DNA from: Isoetes taiwanensis | Taxonomy: Eukaryota; Streptophyta; Lycopodiopsida; Isoetales; Isoetaceae | DNA length: 64,000 nucleotides | Assembly (NCBI GenBank): GCA_021234155.1 | Contig: JAJEKV010000072.1 | Coordinates: 4,096,407-4,160,406 of the forward strand | Direction of reading: 5' to 3' | Shown: piece after piece, positions 42,813 through 53,520 of the stretch | How the letters are laid out: each line of letters opens with the position of its first letter | Numbering within the stretch: the stretch's first letter is position 1 | Notes under the pieces: model-generated | The model's input: the letters and a program-made list of their open reading frames with translations, nothing else | Told to the model about the DNA's origin: nothing | Database searches by the model: none | Translations under genes and position numbers: made by a program

Positions 42813-43667
42813 ACATCTGCCTCATGGGAGTAGGAGCTTGCATAATTTGAGAATAGACTAGGTAAATTTAACTAAAACACCATTAATTTTTTACCAAATC
42901 TCAAAAAACCCATTGTATTTTTTAAAATTTCTCAAGATGCCCTTAATTCTTCAATACTTTTCCAAATAGTGCTTTTTAGTTTAGAATTACAAGAAATTTA
43001 TCGCGGCGGCCAAGGCCGCCGCCAACGTTTCTCTCATTTGATTTGGTGCTCACCCCGGATATAAGATACTCAATGCCAAAGTTTTTAGGTGTAAAAAAAC
43101 CAAGGCAAAATTTCGTACTTAAATAACTCACAAAATGTCAATCATCAAACTATGTATGGAGCCTCACCATTTATAATAAAAAAAGGTTCAATGTTTCGAA
43201 AATGCCACCATCTGCCTAATATATCAAAGAGTGTGTAATATAAATTAGATAAATGGTTTTTTAAGATAGATAGATATTCAAATTAGTGTTTTTATGAAGT
43301 GTTAAATTAGTTTAATCCTTACATGCAAGGCTATTAAAGTCAATTGAATACAACCGAAGCACTTTACCTTGCTTACAGGCAACTATCTAGCGAACATAAT
43401 ACTTCCAGTGTCCATCCAAAGTTTGAGACTTGAAGCATTCTATTCAAGAGTATTTTCCTAGCATCTTTGGGGAATCCAAGATAACTAATCCACATATTAG
43501 TAGTCACTTCAGGCTTTCCCTATCACCAAATAAACAAAATGCTTTACTATCTCCCTAATGGTTTTTTTGAGCTTTATTCTCAAAGTGAAATTTGCCTACT
43601 ATTATCAAAATGTCCAAAACGATCCTTTGATATTTTATCACCGGCATTATACCATCATAAAGTGCTT
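42813..43667. other. Intergenic, contains CTTG-hairpin site 4
   Basis: AT-rich, no gene. Site 4 of the hairpin family lies at 42990-43034. Confidence 0.5.
42990..43034 (-). repeat. Intact CTTG-hairpin terminus (site 4)
   Basis: Minus strand: GAGAAACGTTG-GCGGCGGCC-TT-GGCCGCCGCG-ATAAATTTCTTG|T. Stem arms at 43002-43011 and 43014-43022. Apart from two or so changes it equals site 3 at 25382-25425. Confidence 0.75.

Positions 43668-43730
<63 letters not shown>
43668..43730. repeat. (TAGA)n microsatellite
   Basis: About 15 perfect TAGA units, ending 40 bp before the TRIM-like element. Confidence 0.95.
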
Positions 43731-43769
43731 CACACTGTAACTTTATGCATCCGCATTATGAATGCTACC

Positions 43770-44141
43770 TGTTGGGGTGGTCACCACTCACCACACTCGT
43801 CATCACTCACCACACTCGTCACCACTCATCACTCACCACTCACCACTCACCACACTCACCACTTAGGATATTATATACCGTATATGGAGTGATATACGCA
43901 CATGCACGCGTGCAAGATATTTGCACGTATGCATTGTGGTGTGGAGGGGGTAATATCATCACTGTGTTATCAGAGCAGAGAGAGAAGAACAGAGAGACGG
44001 TGTATTGAGAGAGAGGATTTTGCTTGATCTAGCTATGGAGATGATGATTCTTTATGTTGTGCATTGCCTTGATCTGATAGATTGAGCTTGGATTGTTGGG
44101 TTTTTCATCCTTCTTGCAAGGTTAGAGTTCAGGCTCTAACA
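43770..44141 (+). repeat. 5' LTR of the TRIM-like element
   Basis: Contains a (CACTCACCA) microsatellite, TATATACCGTATATGG (about 43870) and GTTATCAGAGCAGAGAGAG (about 43968). Confidence 0.85.
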
Positions 44142-44740
44142 ATTTGGCGACCACGGCGGGACCACTAAGAAGCATCTATCCAAATTTCAAAGCCCATGGG
44201 AAGGCCCATTTCTGATTCAAGTGGGGCTTTCTACTTGATGACTCCAGAAGGGAAATTGTTGCCTAATCCCAGAAATGGCAAGAATCTCAGGCCTTATTTT
44301 GAAAGAGAAGTGCTTTTCTAAGGGATTCAGATTTGGCATAGCTCCAATTACAGAGAATTTGGGGAGAACTTTTGGGTTACAGCAGGCCATTTTTTCTGTA
44401 AAAACAGATGGTGACAGTTCCATAATACACAATCTATCCTACATCAAAAGATGTGTTTCGGCGATATGAATCCAACGAGCTATGGTGCAGGTCAAATGGA
44501 GATTTCGAACTCAAGATATCTCACTTTCAAAGTTTGCCATAGTTACAGAGGCTCTGTTTCGTCACTGTCATTTGGGACCCATTTGTTTTGTATCAGTTAC
44601 TTGGATTTGAGGAGGGTAATTTTCTTTCTAAACATACATGTAAATGTGTCATTTGGGGACATGTCCCAAGGACTATATTAGTATGTTTTGTTGTGGGTTC
44701 TCTGCCACGGAGTGGCACATTTTCCCACTGTGGTCGCCAC

Positions 44741-45128
44741 TGTTGGGGTGGTCACCACTCACCACACTCGTCACCACTCACCACTCACCACACTCGTCAC
44801 CACTCACCACACTCACCACACTCACCACACTCACCACTATTGAGGTGGTATAGGATATTATATACCGTATATGGAGTGATATATGCACATGCACGCGTGC
44901 AGGATATTTGCACGTATGCATTGTGGTGTGGAGGGGGTATTATCATCACTGTGTTATCAGAGCAGAGAGAGAAGAACAGAGAGACGGTGTATTGAGAGAG
45001 AGGATTTTGCTTGATCTAGCTATGGAGATGATGATTCTTTGTGTTGTGCATTGCCTTGATCTGATAGATTGAGCTTGGATTGTTGGGTTTTTCATCCTTC
45101 TTGCAAGGTTAGAGTTCAGGCTCTAACA
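44741..45128 (+). repeat. 3' LTR of the TRIM-like element
   Basis: Same landmarks as the 5' LTR; differences include ATATGCAC for ATACGCAC, CAGGATATT for CAAGATATT and a longer CACTCACCA tract. Confidence 0.85.
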
Positions 45129-45169
45129 TACCTCAACGTAGGAGATGTAGGATAACATAGCAGATTTCA

Positions 45170-47420
45170 CTAGAAACGTGTGCCCGGCGATGCCGGGCAT
45201 TAGTCGTGGATGTATGAGGGCATTTATGTGCGTTAGTTGTGGTTGTGTCGTGAATGTGCACAATGCATCGAAGGCAATATATGTGTAGGTGGAAATAGAC
45301 ACATATAGATACTGAACAAACTTTACCTTCTAAAGTGTACACATAATATGAAGTTCAAACAAAATGTTCAACAAATATACTCGGTTAGACGCATAAATAC
45401 AAAATATTTTTAGTGCAAAATGAGGTTATGTCCGGCCGGTCTCCGGTGGATCCACATCACGAAGAACCTCCCCCAAAGAAGTCTAGGAACGTCCGTCGGC
45501 TCGATGTGAAGCTCGATTCATGGCCAAATAGGTATAGAAGCTCCTCCCGTCGTGCCTATGGTGGCGAACATGAACGTGTAAATATGCTCTGATACCATGT
45601 CCCACACGCGCGACTCAGGTCTACCAACAACAATGTTATGCTTTGTTAGGAACTCAGGAAGCTCGTAATCACCAACTGCGTCATGTGGAATCGATGCCCA
45701 AGCCTTGAACCGTCTCCCATCACAAACACCAATGTGTGTGATGCCTCTGGCGATGAAAGCAAGTTCCCCTGCATGTATACTTGGAGGGGAACTTTTTTGA
45801 CTCCAACAGAGCAACACGCCAGCGTGTGTTATCAACTATCGCATAACTCCCTACAATAATAAGATATCATTTCAGAAAAAGATAGGAGACATGCATTGAT
45901 GAACTCCTTAATTAAGATGATAGAATATCCTATTAAGAAGCATATAAGCAATTGTTATTGTTGGAACTAACAAATCTTACACTCACCATCCCTACGATGT
46001 ACATGAACTACCGCCCTTGGCTTAGGATTTCCAAGTTCCCGAGGTACAAAAGGTGTGTAGGGCTTCATGATCTGCACACATTCAGAAGATCAAAAAACAT
46101 CCAAGAAGCATGAGAACCTTTGAAAAAAAACACATATACATGCAATATACATCACAACGTTAGTCGAGGACATGACACTTACCTGGATCACAAAGCATCC
46201 GTGTAAACCACGTTCCTTGTGAACCTTGAGACTGTATTGGCGTCTTCTTGAGGCATGGATGGTGGGTCTTTGATAGCAACCCTAATTCCTTGTCGATTTT
46301 GTACCCTTGAGAATGCCACATACAATTGTCCATGCGTAAAGACAGGCTTTGGAAGATATATCCCCACCTTATGCATTGTCTGGCCCTGGGACTTGTTTAT
46401 GGTCATGGCAAAGGCCGCCCGCAAAGGGAATTGCACCCTTTCAAACTGAAATGGCAAACCTGAATCGGTAGGCACAATTGGAATGCGCGATAGGATCACA
46501 GTATCACCAACGTGTGTCCCAGTTACTATCTCTGCCTCAATGACACGTCTTCCCAGCTTTCGTATAATCAATCGTGTTCCATTGCACAGGCCCTTCTTGA
46601 ACGATGTAGACCTCAACAACATTACAATCATTCCCACCTTTAGGTTTAGCTCGTGGGGCGGTACACCACTTGGAGTTTGTGCATTAAGAAACTCAATGGG
46701 ATATAGACCTGCTTGCTGGCCATCTGTGTCTATGATTCGATCAGCACTAAAGTAATCTGTCGTCTCTCCAGGGATGAGAGACGCCACCTTCTTATTGATC
46801 TCATCGACAAAATGGTTCAAAGGCGATAGTATAGCACGATGTGTCCAGAAAATCACTTCTTTCCAGTTCTGTCGGATATCAGGAAATATGTCCTGAATTA
46901 AATCATCCACATCATCTGAGCCAAGGCATATATCCTGTGGCAGATGCACCATATCAACACCCTTCTCCGGAAAGGTTGGTTCTCGGCCATCTCCTATACT
47001 TAGTAAGTAGTCAGCAAATGCTTGTTGTTCAAGCGCATCTAAGCCCAATGCATTCATGATGTGCATGTTGATTGTCAGTTTATATTCTCTCACACTATCC
47101 CAGATATACAAACGCTTTAGAGAAGCTTCTACAATTTGTGCGCGCAAACCTTTAGGAACCACGGGTAGTATTTGTCGGAAATCCCCTCCCAATAGTATTG
47201 GAATCCCACCAAACGGGGTCTGCTCATTGCCCATGACATCTCTCAATGTTCTATCCACTGCCTCAAATATCAATTTGTGCATCATTGGTGCCTCATCCCA
47301 TACAATCAACCGACATGCTCGAATGAGTCTTGCCAATTCTGACTGCCTTGGAATGTTGCAAGTAGATGCTTCGTGTGCCCCTATGGGTATCTTGAAACGC
47401 GAATGGGCCGTTCGACCACC
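45170..47420 (-). mobile_element. Helitron 3' portion with helicase, 5' side lost
   Basis: The minus-strand 3' end has the same structure as the 34141 Helitron: hairpin TGCCCGGC-ATC-GCCGGGCA (45199-45181), 7 nt, CTAG (45173-45170), then host T (complement of a45169). The helicase ORF lies upstream. At 47420/47421 the helicase frame abuts another, degenerate Helitron 3' end, so the Rep part and the 5' end are absent. Confidence 0.8.
45518..45835 (-). CDS. Unknown ORF inside the Helitron, possibly captured
   Basis: 105 codons between the helicase stop and the Helitron 3' hairpin: FIARGITHIGVCDGRRFKAW, SIPHDAVGDYELPEFLTKHN, VWDMVSEHIYTFM. Not recognised. An overlapping frame (YAIVDNTRWRVALLESKKF) also looks coding, so the true frame is uncertain. 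The minus-strand word TGGTATCAGAGC (45597-45586) inside it equals the plant initiator-tRNA-Met primer site; this may be coincidence or an LTR relic. Confidence 0.35.
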   Translation of the reverse strand: MITHAGVLLCWSQKSSPPSIHAGELAFIARGITHIGVCDGRRFKAWASIPHDAVGDYELPEFLTKHNIVVGRPESRVWDMVSEHIYTFMFATIGTTGGASIPIWP

Positions 47421-47474
47421 TTGTGTGCCTGGCGTTGCCGGGCTAATGTCCTGGCATGTGTTTTCACTTGGCAT
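46188..47474 (-). pseudogene. Helitron PIF1-like helicase, N-terminally truncated
   Basis: C-terminal helicase of a plant RepHel. Minus-strand motifs: GGRTAHSRFKIPI, CRLIVWDEAPMMHK (Walker B), GGDFRQILPVVPKG, ASLKRLYIWDSV, NLKVGMIVMLLRS, LCNGTRLII, FAMTINKSQGQT and GQLYVAFSRV. Walker A (motif I) and the Rep HUH nuclease are missing. The first 18 or so codons (to about 47421) are not helicase but read through a second Helitron terminus, so the real homology starts at GGRT. The stop at 46188 is natural for the family. Unusually long intact frame for this window. Confidence 0.9.
47421..47450 (-). repeat. Degenerate Helitron 3' terminus (third)
   Basis: TTGTGTGCCTGGCGTTGCCG(GGCTAATG) matches GTGTGCCCGGCGATGCCGGGCATTAG at 34150 and 45179; stem with one G-T mismatch. 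The CTAG has decayed (CAAG on the minus strand). Confidence 0.6.
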
Positions 47475-49500
47475 TTAACGTCCATATACAGTACATGTAG
47501 ATATTGGCAAGAACATTATTTGCTTTTGTAATTATTTTCCTTATTGAAATTGTCTAATTACAGTATCATCAATATATTAACTTTGAGTTTATGGATTTCA
47601 GTTGAGAAAACAATGCTCAAAACACAAAATAAAACTTATAGTCAAAATTTGAAAAGAATCCAAAACTTATGCTCAAAATGACACTCTTAGAAGTCTGAGA
47701 GGAGAGTGTTTGCGAAAACAATGGATAGGCCCTAAAAATCATGGTTGACAGCAAGAAAAAGCACCAAGACCTCAAAAATCGATGTGAACGCCCGCAGTTA
47801 TGTGCAATGTCGGACGTTGTTAGCAACAACAAAGGTTGATGTGTGCCAAAGCATGATGTCATTTGCCATACTTATTTTTGTTGTTGAAGTTATCTTGGAC
47901 ATTATCATGGAAAAGCGTGTGCTTGGCGTTGTTGGGCAGAAGTGAAATTGGATATTTATTGGGTCTTTGATGTCAGACTCGTGGCTCGAAACTGCTATCT
48001 TTGTGAAACTATGTGCATCCAATGTGGTTTCAACATAAAACATGGCTTTATGATTATGTTTATCATCCCTTTTCTCTTAGGAGGTTTAGCAATTGTTTAG
48101 AGTAATTAAGTGATGCTGGACATATAGGTGTGTCGTTAGAGATGCATATGGGATTGGAAGCAGTATTTTCATGACATATGCATCTTTTATGTTTGAGTAT
48201 GCATGTTATTGTGATTTCATTGTGCAAAATAAAAATGTTGCCTTGTTCCACATGAAATTTAAAAAATTGACATGAGAAAAAATAGGTTTCTCATTGGCAT
48301 AACAAAATTTATGTTTCTCTCTAGGACTTACAAAACATAATGTTATAGCATAAAGGATGGTGAAATTTTTGTAAGACCAAGTGCAAACATATGAGGCAAG
48401 TCTCTAACAATCTCTTGTGAACAATTACAGTCTCAACTATGATGTTTGCTCGACATTTTCCATTGCAATAAAGTTTGATGTATCAATTTTTATTTGATAT
48501 TCTTCTCCGACATGAGAATGCAACGTTTTTGTAAGGAATCCTTGGCAAAGATGCAATTTCTGGCCTATTTATCTATTAATTAAGTGTTTCTTATATGTTT
48601 CTCACAACAAAAGTGCCTTACATTGTTCTGAATCTTAGTCAAGCAAAAGTGCCTTACATTGTTGTGAATCTCTCACGTATGCACTTAGTGTTAAATCATT
48701 TGGCTTTCAGAATCTTTTATAATAGCTTTGCTTCTAAAGAATACTGAAGTTGTCCTGCAAAGTGAGTTGTTTAATACTATAGGATGCAACTCAATAGTTT
48801 GGGAAGCAATTTTAGAACTTTCAGGGTTCTAGATGTTTTAGAGCTTTTCGAATAATTATTTGATAAAATGTATTTATTCAGTGGTAGCATTATTGGTGCA
48901 TTTTCTAGAAGCAAATGTAGCTTTCCTAATAGTGATAATTACTTTTATGTCGTGACAAATCAAGGACATCGGTTGTTTGGTATATTTGAACTGGCTACTT
49001 ATCATACGTGTTGCCTAACTTAATGCGCATAGCAATTTTACTACCAACGATCAGCACTTATAATATGTAGAAGCTAGAAGCCAAAGGGCTCGTTGTTCTT
49101 TTGAGAAACATGTAAAAACACATTCATGAAAATGGGCTTCCACACCTTACATAATGTAATAGCAAAAAACTTCCATGTTAGATACCTTATGTCACAAATC
49201 ACAAAATTGCAATAAGTAATTTAAATGTTTTCCATGATCAAGATGGAGATGTGGAGTAGACAGCATAAATAAACGGGTTTAATGTGAACATTTTTGCATA
49301 CATGCCATGATCTAGACACTTGAATATGTCTTTAAGCCTTATGGAAGTTTGTGACCATCCATTGTAGTTGGGATATACGTTCAAATTCCATTTAAACGAA
49401 GGTCCAGCCTGGTTAGCACAAAAATATTATTCCTGATGTGCAAAAATAGAAGAATATGTTCTATCTTTTACCTGAAATCTATTTTTTTCTTTGTTACAGC
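47475..49500. other. Intergenic, no gene seen
   Basis: AT-rich. AAAAGTGCCTTACATTGTT occurs twice (about 48608 and 48645). No confident coding region. Confidence 0.5.
47914..47942 (-). repeat. Degenerate Helitron 3' terminus (fourth)
   Basis: GCGTGTGCTTGGCGTTGTTG(GGCAGAAG): same layout with C-to-T type changes in the stem. Confidence 0.45.
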
Positions 49501-49683
49501 ATTTTTAAAACTGCAAAAAAGGTCAGTACAAATCAAGCTTCAATGCTGGCACTATTAGGTAGAACAAATATAGATTCAACAATTGTATCCGACAATAAGC
49601 AACCACCAACCCATGTTGAATGCGACAGTTATGCACAACAACAAGCTCATGCAAGATTATATCCACAATGCACATCACCATAG
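49501..49683 (+). CDS. Exon-like ORF crossing the left edge of copy B
   Basis: Open frame following an acceptor-like TTTGTTACAG: VSTNQASMLALLGRTNIDST, IVSDNKQPPTHVECDSYAQQ, then QAHARLYPQCTSP and TAG at 49681-49683. The duplication starts at 49603 inside this frame, so copy A holds only the last part, joined to unrelated sequence. Looks like a terminal exon of an unknown gene. Confidence 0.35.
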   Translation: MFKTAKKVSTNQASMLALLGRTNIDSTIVSDNKQPPTHVECDSYAQQQAHARLYPQCTSP

Positions 49684-50613
49684 GCACTGGGACATCCGCA
49701 TGTGTTTGATTCAACTTTTAGAAGCATTATAGATGACCAATGCATCGTGGCATCGTAATACAATAAATATTTTATAATATGCTTCTCTCTTTTAAAATAA
49801 GCCGGATATGGTGTGATATCATACAACTATAATGTCAAACATCTATGCTAGATGTCCAAACACCCTATACTTAGGTGAAGTTAAGAAATAAAGTTGGCAT
49901 ATAATAGCTTCGCAAAATGTCATAGATAACCCAAGATATTTAATTGGATAATGTGAGGCCTTATTTTAGTAAAGCTCATGAGTAGAGTGTTCACACAATT
50001 TTTGACAAAAAAAAATACACTTTGACGTTCAAACAAGTGCAAAGAATAGCAAATAGCCACTATTACAACACATGCAAATCCGCAAACTTCTAATTAACAT
50101 GGTTGATACAAAGGATATTAACTATCATCTAGACATATATAAATTAAGAGTTCAATTTTTTTTATTTATGTTCACCCATCACATTTTTCTGGGCTGCAAT
50201 CTAAGTTTATGTTTGGATGCCATGTGTTTTTGAAACAAATCTAAATGGACGTCTGGCAGTGACAAGCTACAAGGTACGACGATGGAAGTGGCAAGCTATC
50301 ACCGCATCTCTCAGAAGGCAATCTTCTCTCAGAAAGCAATGGACCGTTCGGCTTACACGCCTCTGGCGTGGCTTCTTCTTCTATGGTTTTTTGCTTCTAT
50401 GGAGCTTCTGACCAAGAAGAAGCAAGATCTCCCTTGGCACTCTACCGCCATACACAAGCCGAGCTGAGATGTAGGCATAGCTTCATGTTCGTGAAGAGGA
50501 CTCTTCCCGATTTCCCCAAGACATTTCAGATTTCTATCATAAAAGCCCGACCTTGGATTCTTCCCCTTTCTCTATGACCTTTCGAATTCTTCCATAAAAC
50601 CGAAGTTAATATT
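49603..50613 (+). repeat. Duplication copy B, left part
   Basis: Matches 17790-18797 almost perfectly up to about 50250, then with clustered differences. Ends at the target duplication ATATT (50609-50613) of the inserted LTR element. Confidence 0.95.
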
Positions 50614-51186
50614 TGTTAGTCCCGTGCCTCTCGGTACAGACTATTCATGCATACAACGGACCAGGTCAAGCTCAAGGATCCTCGGTCACCACGGGTCAGC
50701 CATCAAAGGCTCATGAGAAGACCAAGCGCCAGACCACGCAGTCAAAGCCTCGTGGCCGGAAATCAACAAGAGGCGCCGCTGTACAAGTGACGGCCCGTCC
50801 ACCGCCTCGCTGCCGGCGGATTCTAGGCACTTCAAGAGGCACCGCCAACATTCCTCAAAATCGGGCCTCCTTCCTGAGTCGGCACCGAGATCGACCGAGT
50901 GTCTATATTGGGCCCAAGGCCATTGTACTATATATATGAGTAGAGCTAGCACATGAGTTTTAGATGAGTTTTGAGTCTTGTCTCCTTCAGCCTTCTCTCT
51001 ATTAAGAGAGCTCATGTATGTTCATCATTGATATCAAGGAAGCTTATCATTTTTCTCTCATTTGTTCTCGTTTTCTTCTTTTTCTTCTCTTCTTGCAAAT
51101 CCCGCGTGACATAGTCCCCGGACTCTCTTAGATCCACGGGTCCTCACAGAGGGTGTCTTCCAAGTTCCCGAACCGGACCCCAAACA
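50614..51186 (+). repeat. 5' LTR of the gypsy element
   Basis: TGTTAGTCCC...ACCCCAAACA, 573 bp. A TATATATGAG box lies at about 50930 and a transcript-start-like region follows. Long identical blocks with LTR2 are separated by clusters of multi-base differences. Confidence 0.9.
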
Positions 51187-51889
51187 CACGCCGCCGGCTG
51201 CCGTCCGATTCCATCTTACTTTCTTCGTCGCCATAAGTCGTCCGTAATTTCACGCCAGAAGAACTCCTTTCTCGACGACATCTCGCTTGGGCGCCATCGG
51301 CGTCGGAACCGGCTCATACATGTATGGATCTGCTTATGACATAGAGGGAGGCCATCTTCGGTCTAGGGCTCGGTCGGCGCCACCCACCCCCTCGTGTCTG
51401 TCGTCGGTTCAGCCCCAAAGCGTGCAAACATTGCTCACAACCTCGGGTCCCTCATCACTGTCGAGAGCCTTATCGGGCTCAACCTTCTCAACCGTGCTTT
51501 CATACCCCCGGAACATGCCTACATCCATCATTCTTCAGGCCATAATGCCTCTTCCTTCACAACCATCATCTCCCCCGTGGGCACGGCTATCCACACGCGT
51601 CTCCTTTTTGCCTACCGGGAATATCCTTTCCCTCACGTTTCCCACTTTGCCCTTCACGGTTTAACCTTACGGATCTCAAAACCAATGCTCCAGCTACTTC
51701 AGGTTTCTCAACTACGCAGTCACCCTTCATCGGGGTCCTTCGGGCACCATGCCACATCCAACTCAACCTCAATATCCTCACTATATTGTTCCCGTCCAAA
51801 CCAAAGACTTTCACATCTACCTTTCGGACTCTGAACCGGCTTATCCCACCTTTGGCAACACGAAGGCAAACCGTTAGACCAAAGTGCTC

Positions 51890-53520
51890 GGCCCCACATG
51901 GAAGAATTTGAGGCTCTAGTCGTCCCTAAATGGTCATGCGCAACCTCAACCGAAATTCCACATCTTTTTCCACCACCTGGCGTGGCTCTCCTCATCAATG
52001 GTTCATGTCCAACAAAAGCCATTGGAAACAAGACTGGTCCGAAATGAGAACTGCGCTCGTCTTCATTATGGGACCCGCGGATGATGATCAACTTCATCTC
52101 AAGCAACTCAATGAACTTCAACAAGAGCCCACTCTGAGTTCCGCCTGGATTTTGGATCGACTTCACATTCTCGCTAAGTAAGCTCAAGGAATACCCCACA
52201 CGCGAGCCGATTTTGGTCTCTTTCTCCAAGGACTTCCTCCAAATATTCGACTCATGATCGAATACCAAGGTCCCAAGACTTTGGAGTGGCTATCGACCTT
52301 GTCAATCACTCGGTCAATGTTTCCTCCCCGCTGGCTCTTCAAGAGCTCCCGCTCATTCCACCCGCCATGGTTCCAAAAACGGTTCAAAATTGACCAACAC
52401 GCTAATCCACAAATAGCAGTCAAATCTGGTGCCATATTTGCAAATACCAAGGCCATTTGGCAAATGAGTGCAACTCCACCAATGGCCCGCCTCATTGCAA
52501 GCGATGCAACATGTGCAATCATGCCACGGAAGAGTGCACTCGCACTCATCCCACACACGTTCGCAACAAAATGGTTTATCAAGTGCAAACCACACCTCGG
52601 CAACAATCGCTTATCGCACCCACTTCAAAGGGCAAACCCACTCAACTCTATCAGCAGAAGGGAGCAACCACGGGGATCCAACCCCACGCCCTCCTTTTGA
52701 TCCTTCTAAAGCTCGGTGTTATCACTGCCAAGAATGGGGTCATACCACCACTACGTGTCCTCAACTTCCACAAGTTCAGTGCGACTTCACAACAAATCAG
52801 ACCACATCGGTCCGCCTCACGGCTTACCAACTCGATTGCTAATGGCAAACAAGGCCCAAGACCCGTTCTTAAGAAGCTACCAAGAGCGCCAAGCAATCAC
52901 ACTATCAACCAGCTCCGGCAAAATCAACCTCACCGGATCAACAAGCACAAGAGAAAATTTTTTCGTGCACTTAATCCTCCAGTCCGGCCAAAATTGGGTT
53001 GGTTTAGTTTCACCAGGATCAAGGCATCACGCCCCTTGACCATTATTCCTAATGGCACGAACCCGCCTTTGCTGCGGTTGACACCATTCCTCATGAGGAC
53101 GAAAAAAAGGTTCACTTTGCACTGATGGAGAAGCTCGTGCCACATGTCATGCCAAAAGTTCGCCAAAGCATTTTGAACCTCATGCAGCCGCGGAAGGCCG
53201 CACATTGGCAAATGTTCATGCCACCACCAGAGCTCAACAAAGACAAGATACACCTTCCACATCTCAACCTCCACGCTCTCAGACGTATCCCAATATTGCT
53301 GCCGAGGTTGACTTACTCAAAAGTTGCTGCTTCACTACCACGCACTCCAGCACCAGTGGAACCAGCAGATCCTTTTTCTCATGTGCCTCTAGAACTCCAA
53401 GAGGAGCTAGCCAAGATCAAAATTCCTTTAAGCAGCAACCATTTTGAAACTCGGTCCCCCGCTCTCAGGACCGCTTACCACTCCCAATCTGCTTTAGTTG
53501 GGGTCGTAATTACCTCTACA
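51890..53520 (+). pseudogene. Gypsy gag with three CCHC zinc knuckles, frame-broken
   Basis: A gag-like stretch lies at about 51900-52250 (WSEMRTALVFIMG, LHLKQLNELQ). Then come CHICKYQGHLANEC (52430) and CKRCNMCNHATEEC (52496) in frame 2 and CYHCQEWGHTTTTC (52717) in frame 1. Three knuckles is more than the usual one or two of plant gypsy elements. The frame changes between the second and third. Confidence 0.7.

Larger units (their letters stand above)
43770..45128 (+). mobile_element. TRIM-like LTR element, 1,359 bp
   Basis: Two direct repeats with TG...CA ends (TGTTGGGG...CTCTAACA): LTR1 43770-44141 (372 bp) and LTR2 44741-45128 (388 bp), differing in a CACTCACCA microsatellite and a few bases, so the insertion is fairly young. 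A 4-bp target duplication TACC flanks it (43766-43769, 45129-45132). The 599-bp interior has no gag or pol. TGGCGACCACGG directly after LTR1 (44145) is a tRNA-complementary-type primer site. No purine tract precedes LTR2; instead the inverse of the primer site (GTGGTCGCCA, 44730-44739) is there. Depends on another element's enzymes. Confidence 0.85.

Noticed and set aside
43745-44008. His/Ser/Thr-rich ORF starting in the TRIM LTR
   Set aside because: Created by the CACTCACCA microsatellite in the LTR.
45586-45597. Initiator-tRNA-Met primer site (minus strand) as proof of another LTR element
   Set aside because: Twelve-base exact match, but no LTR pair or polypurine tract around it, and it lies inside an open frame.
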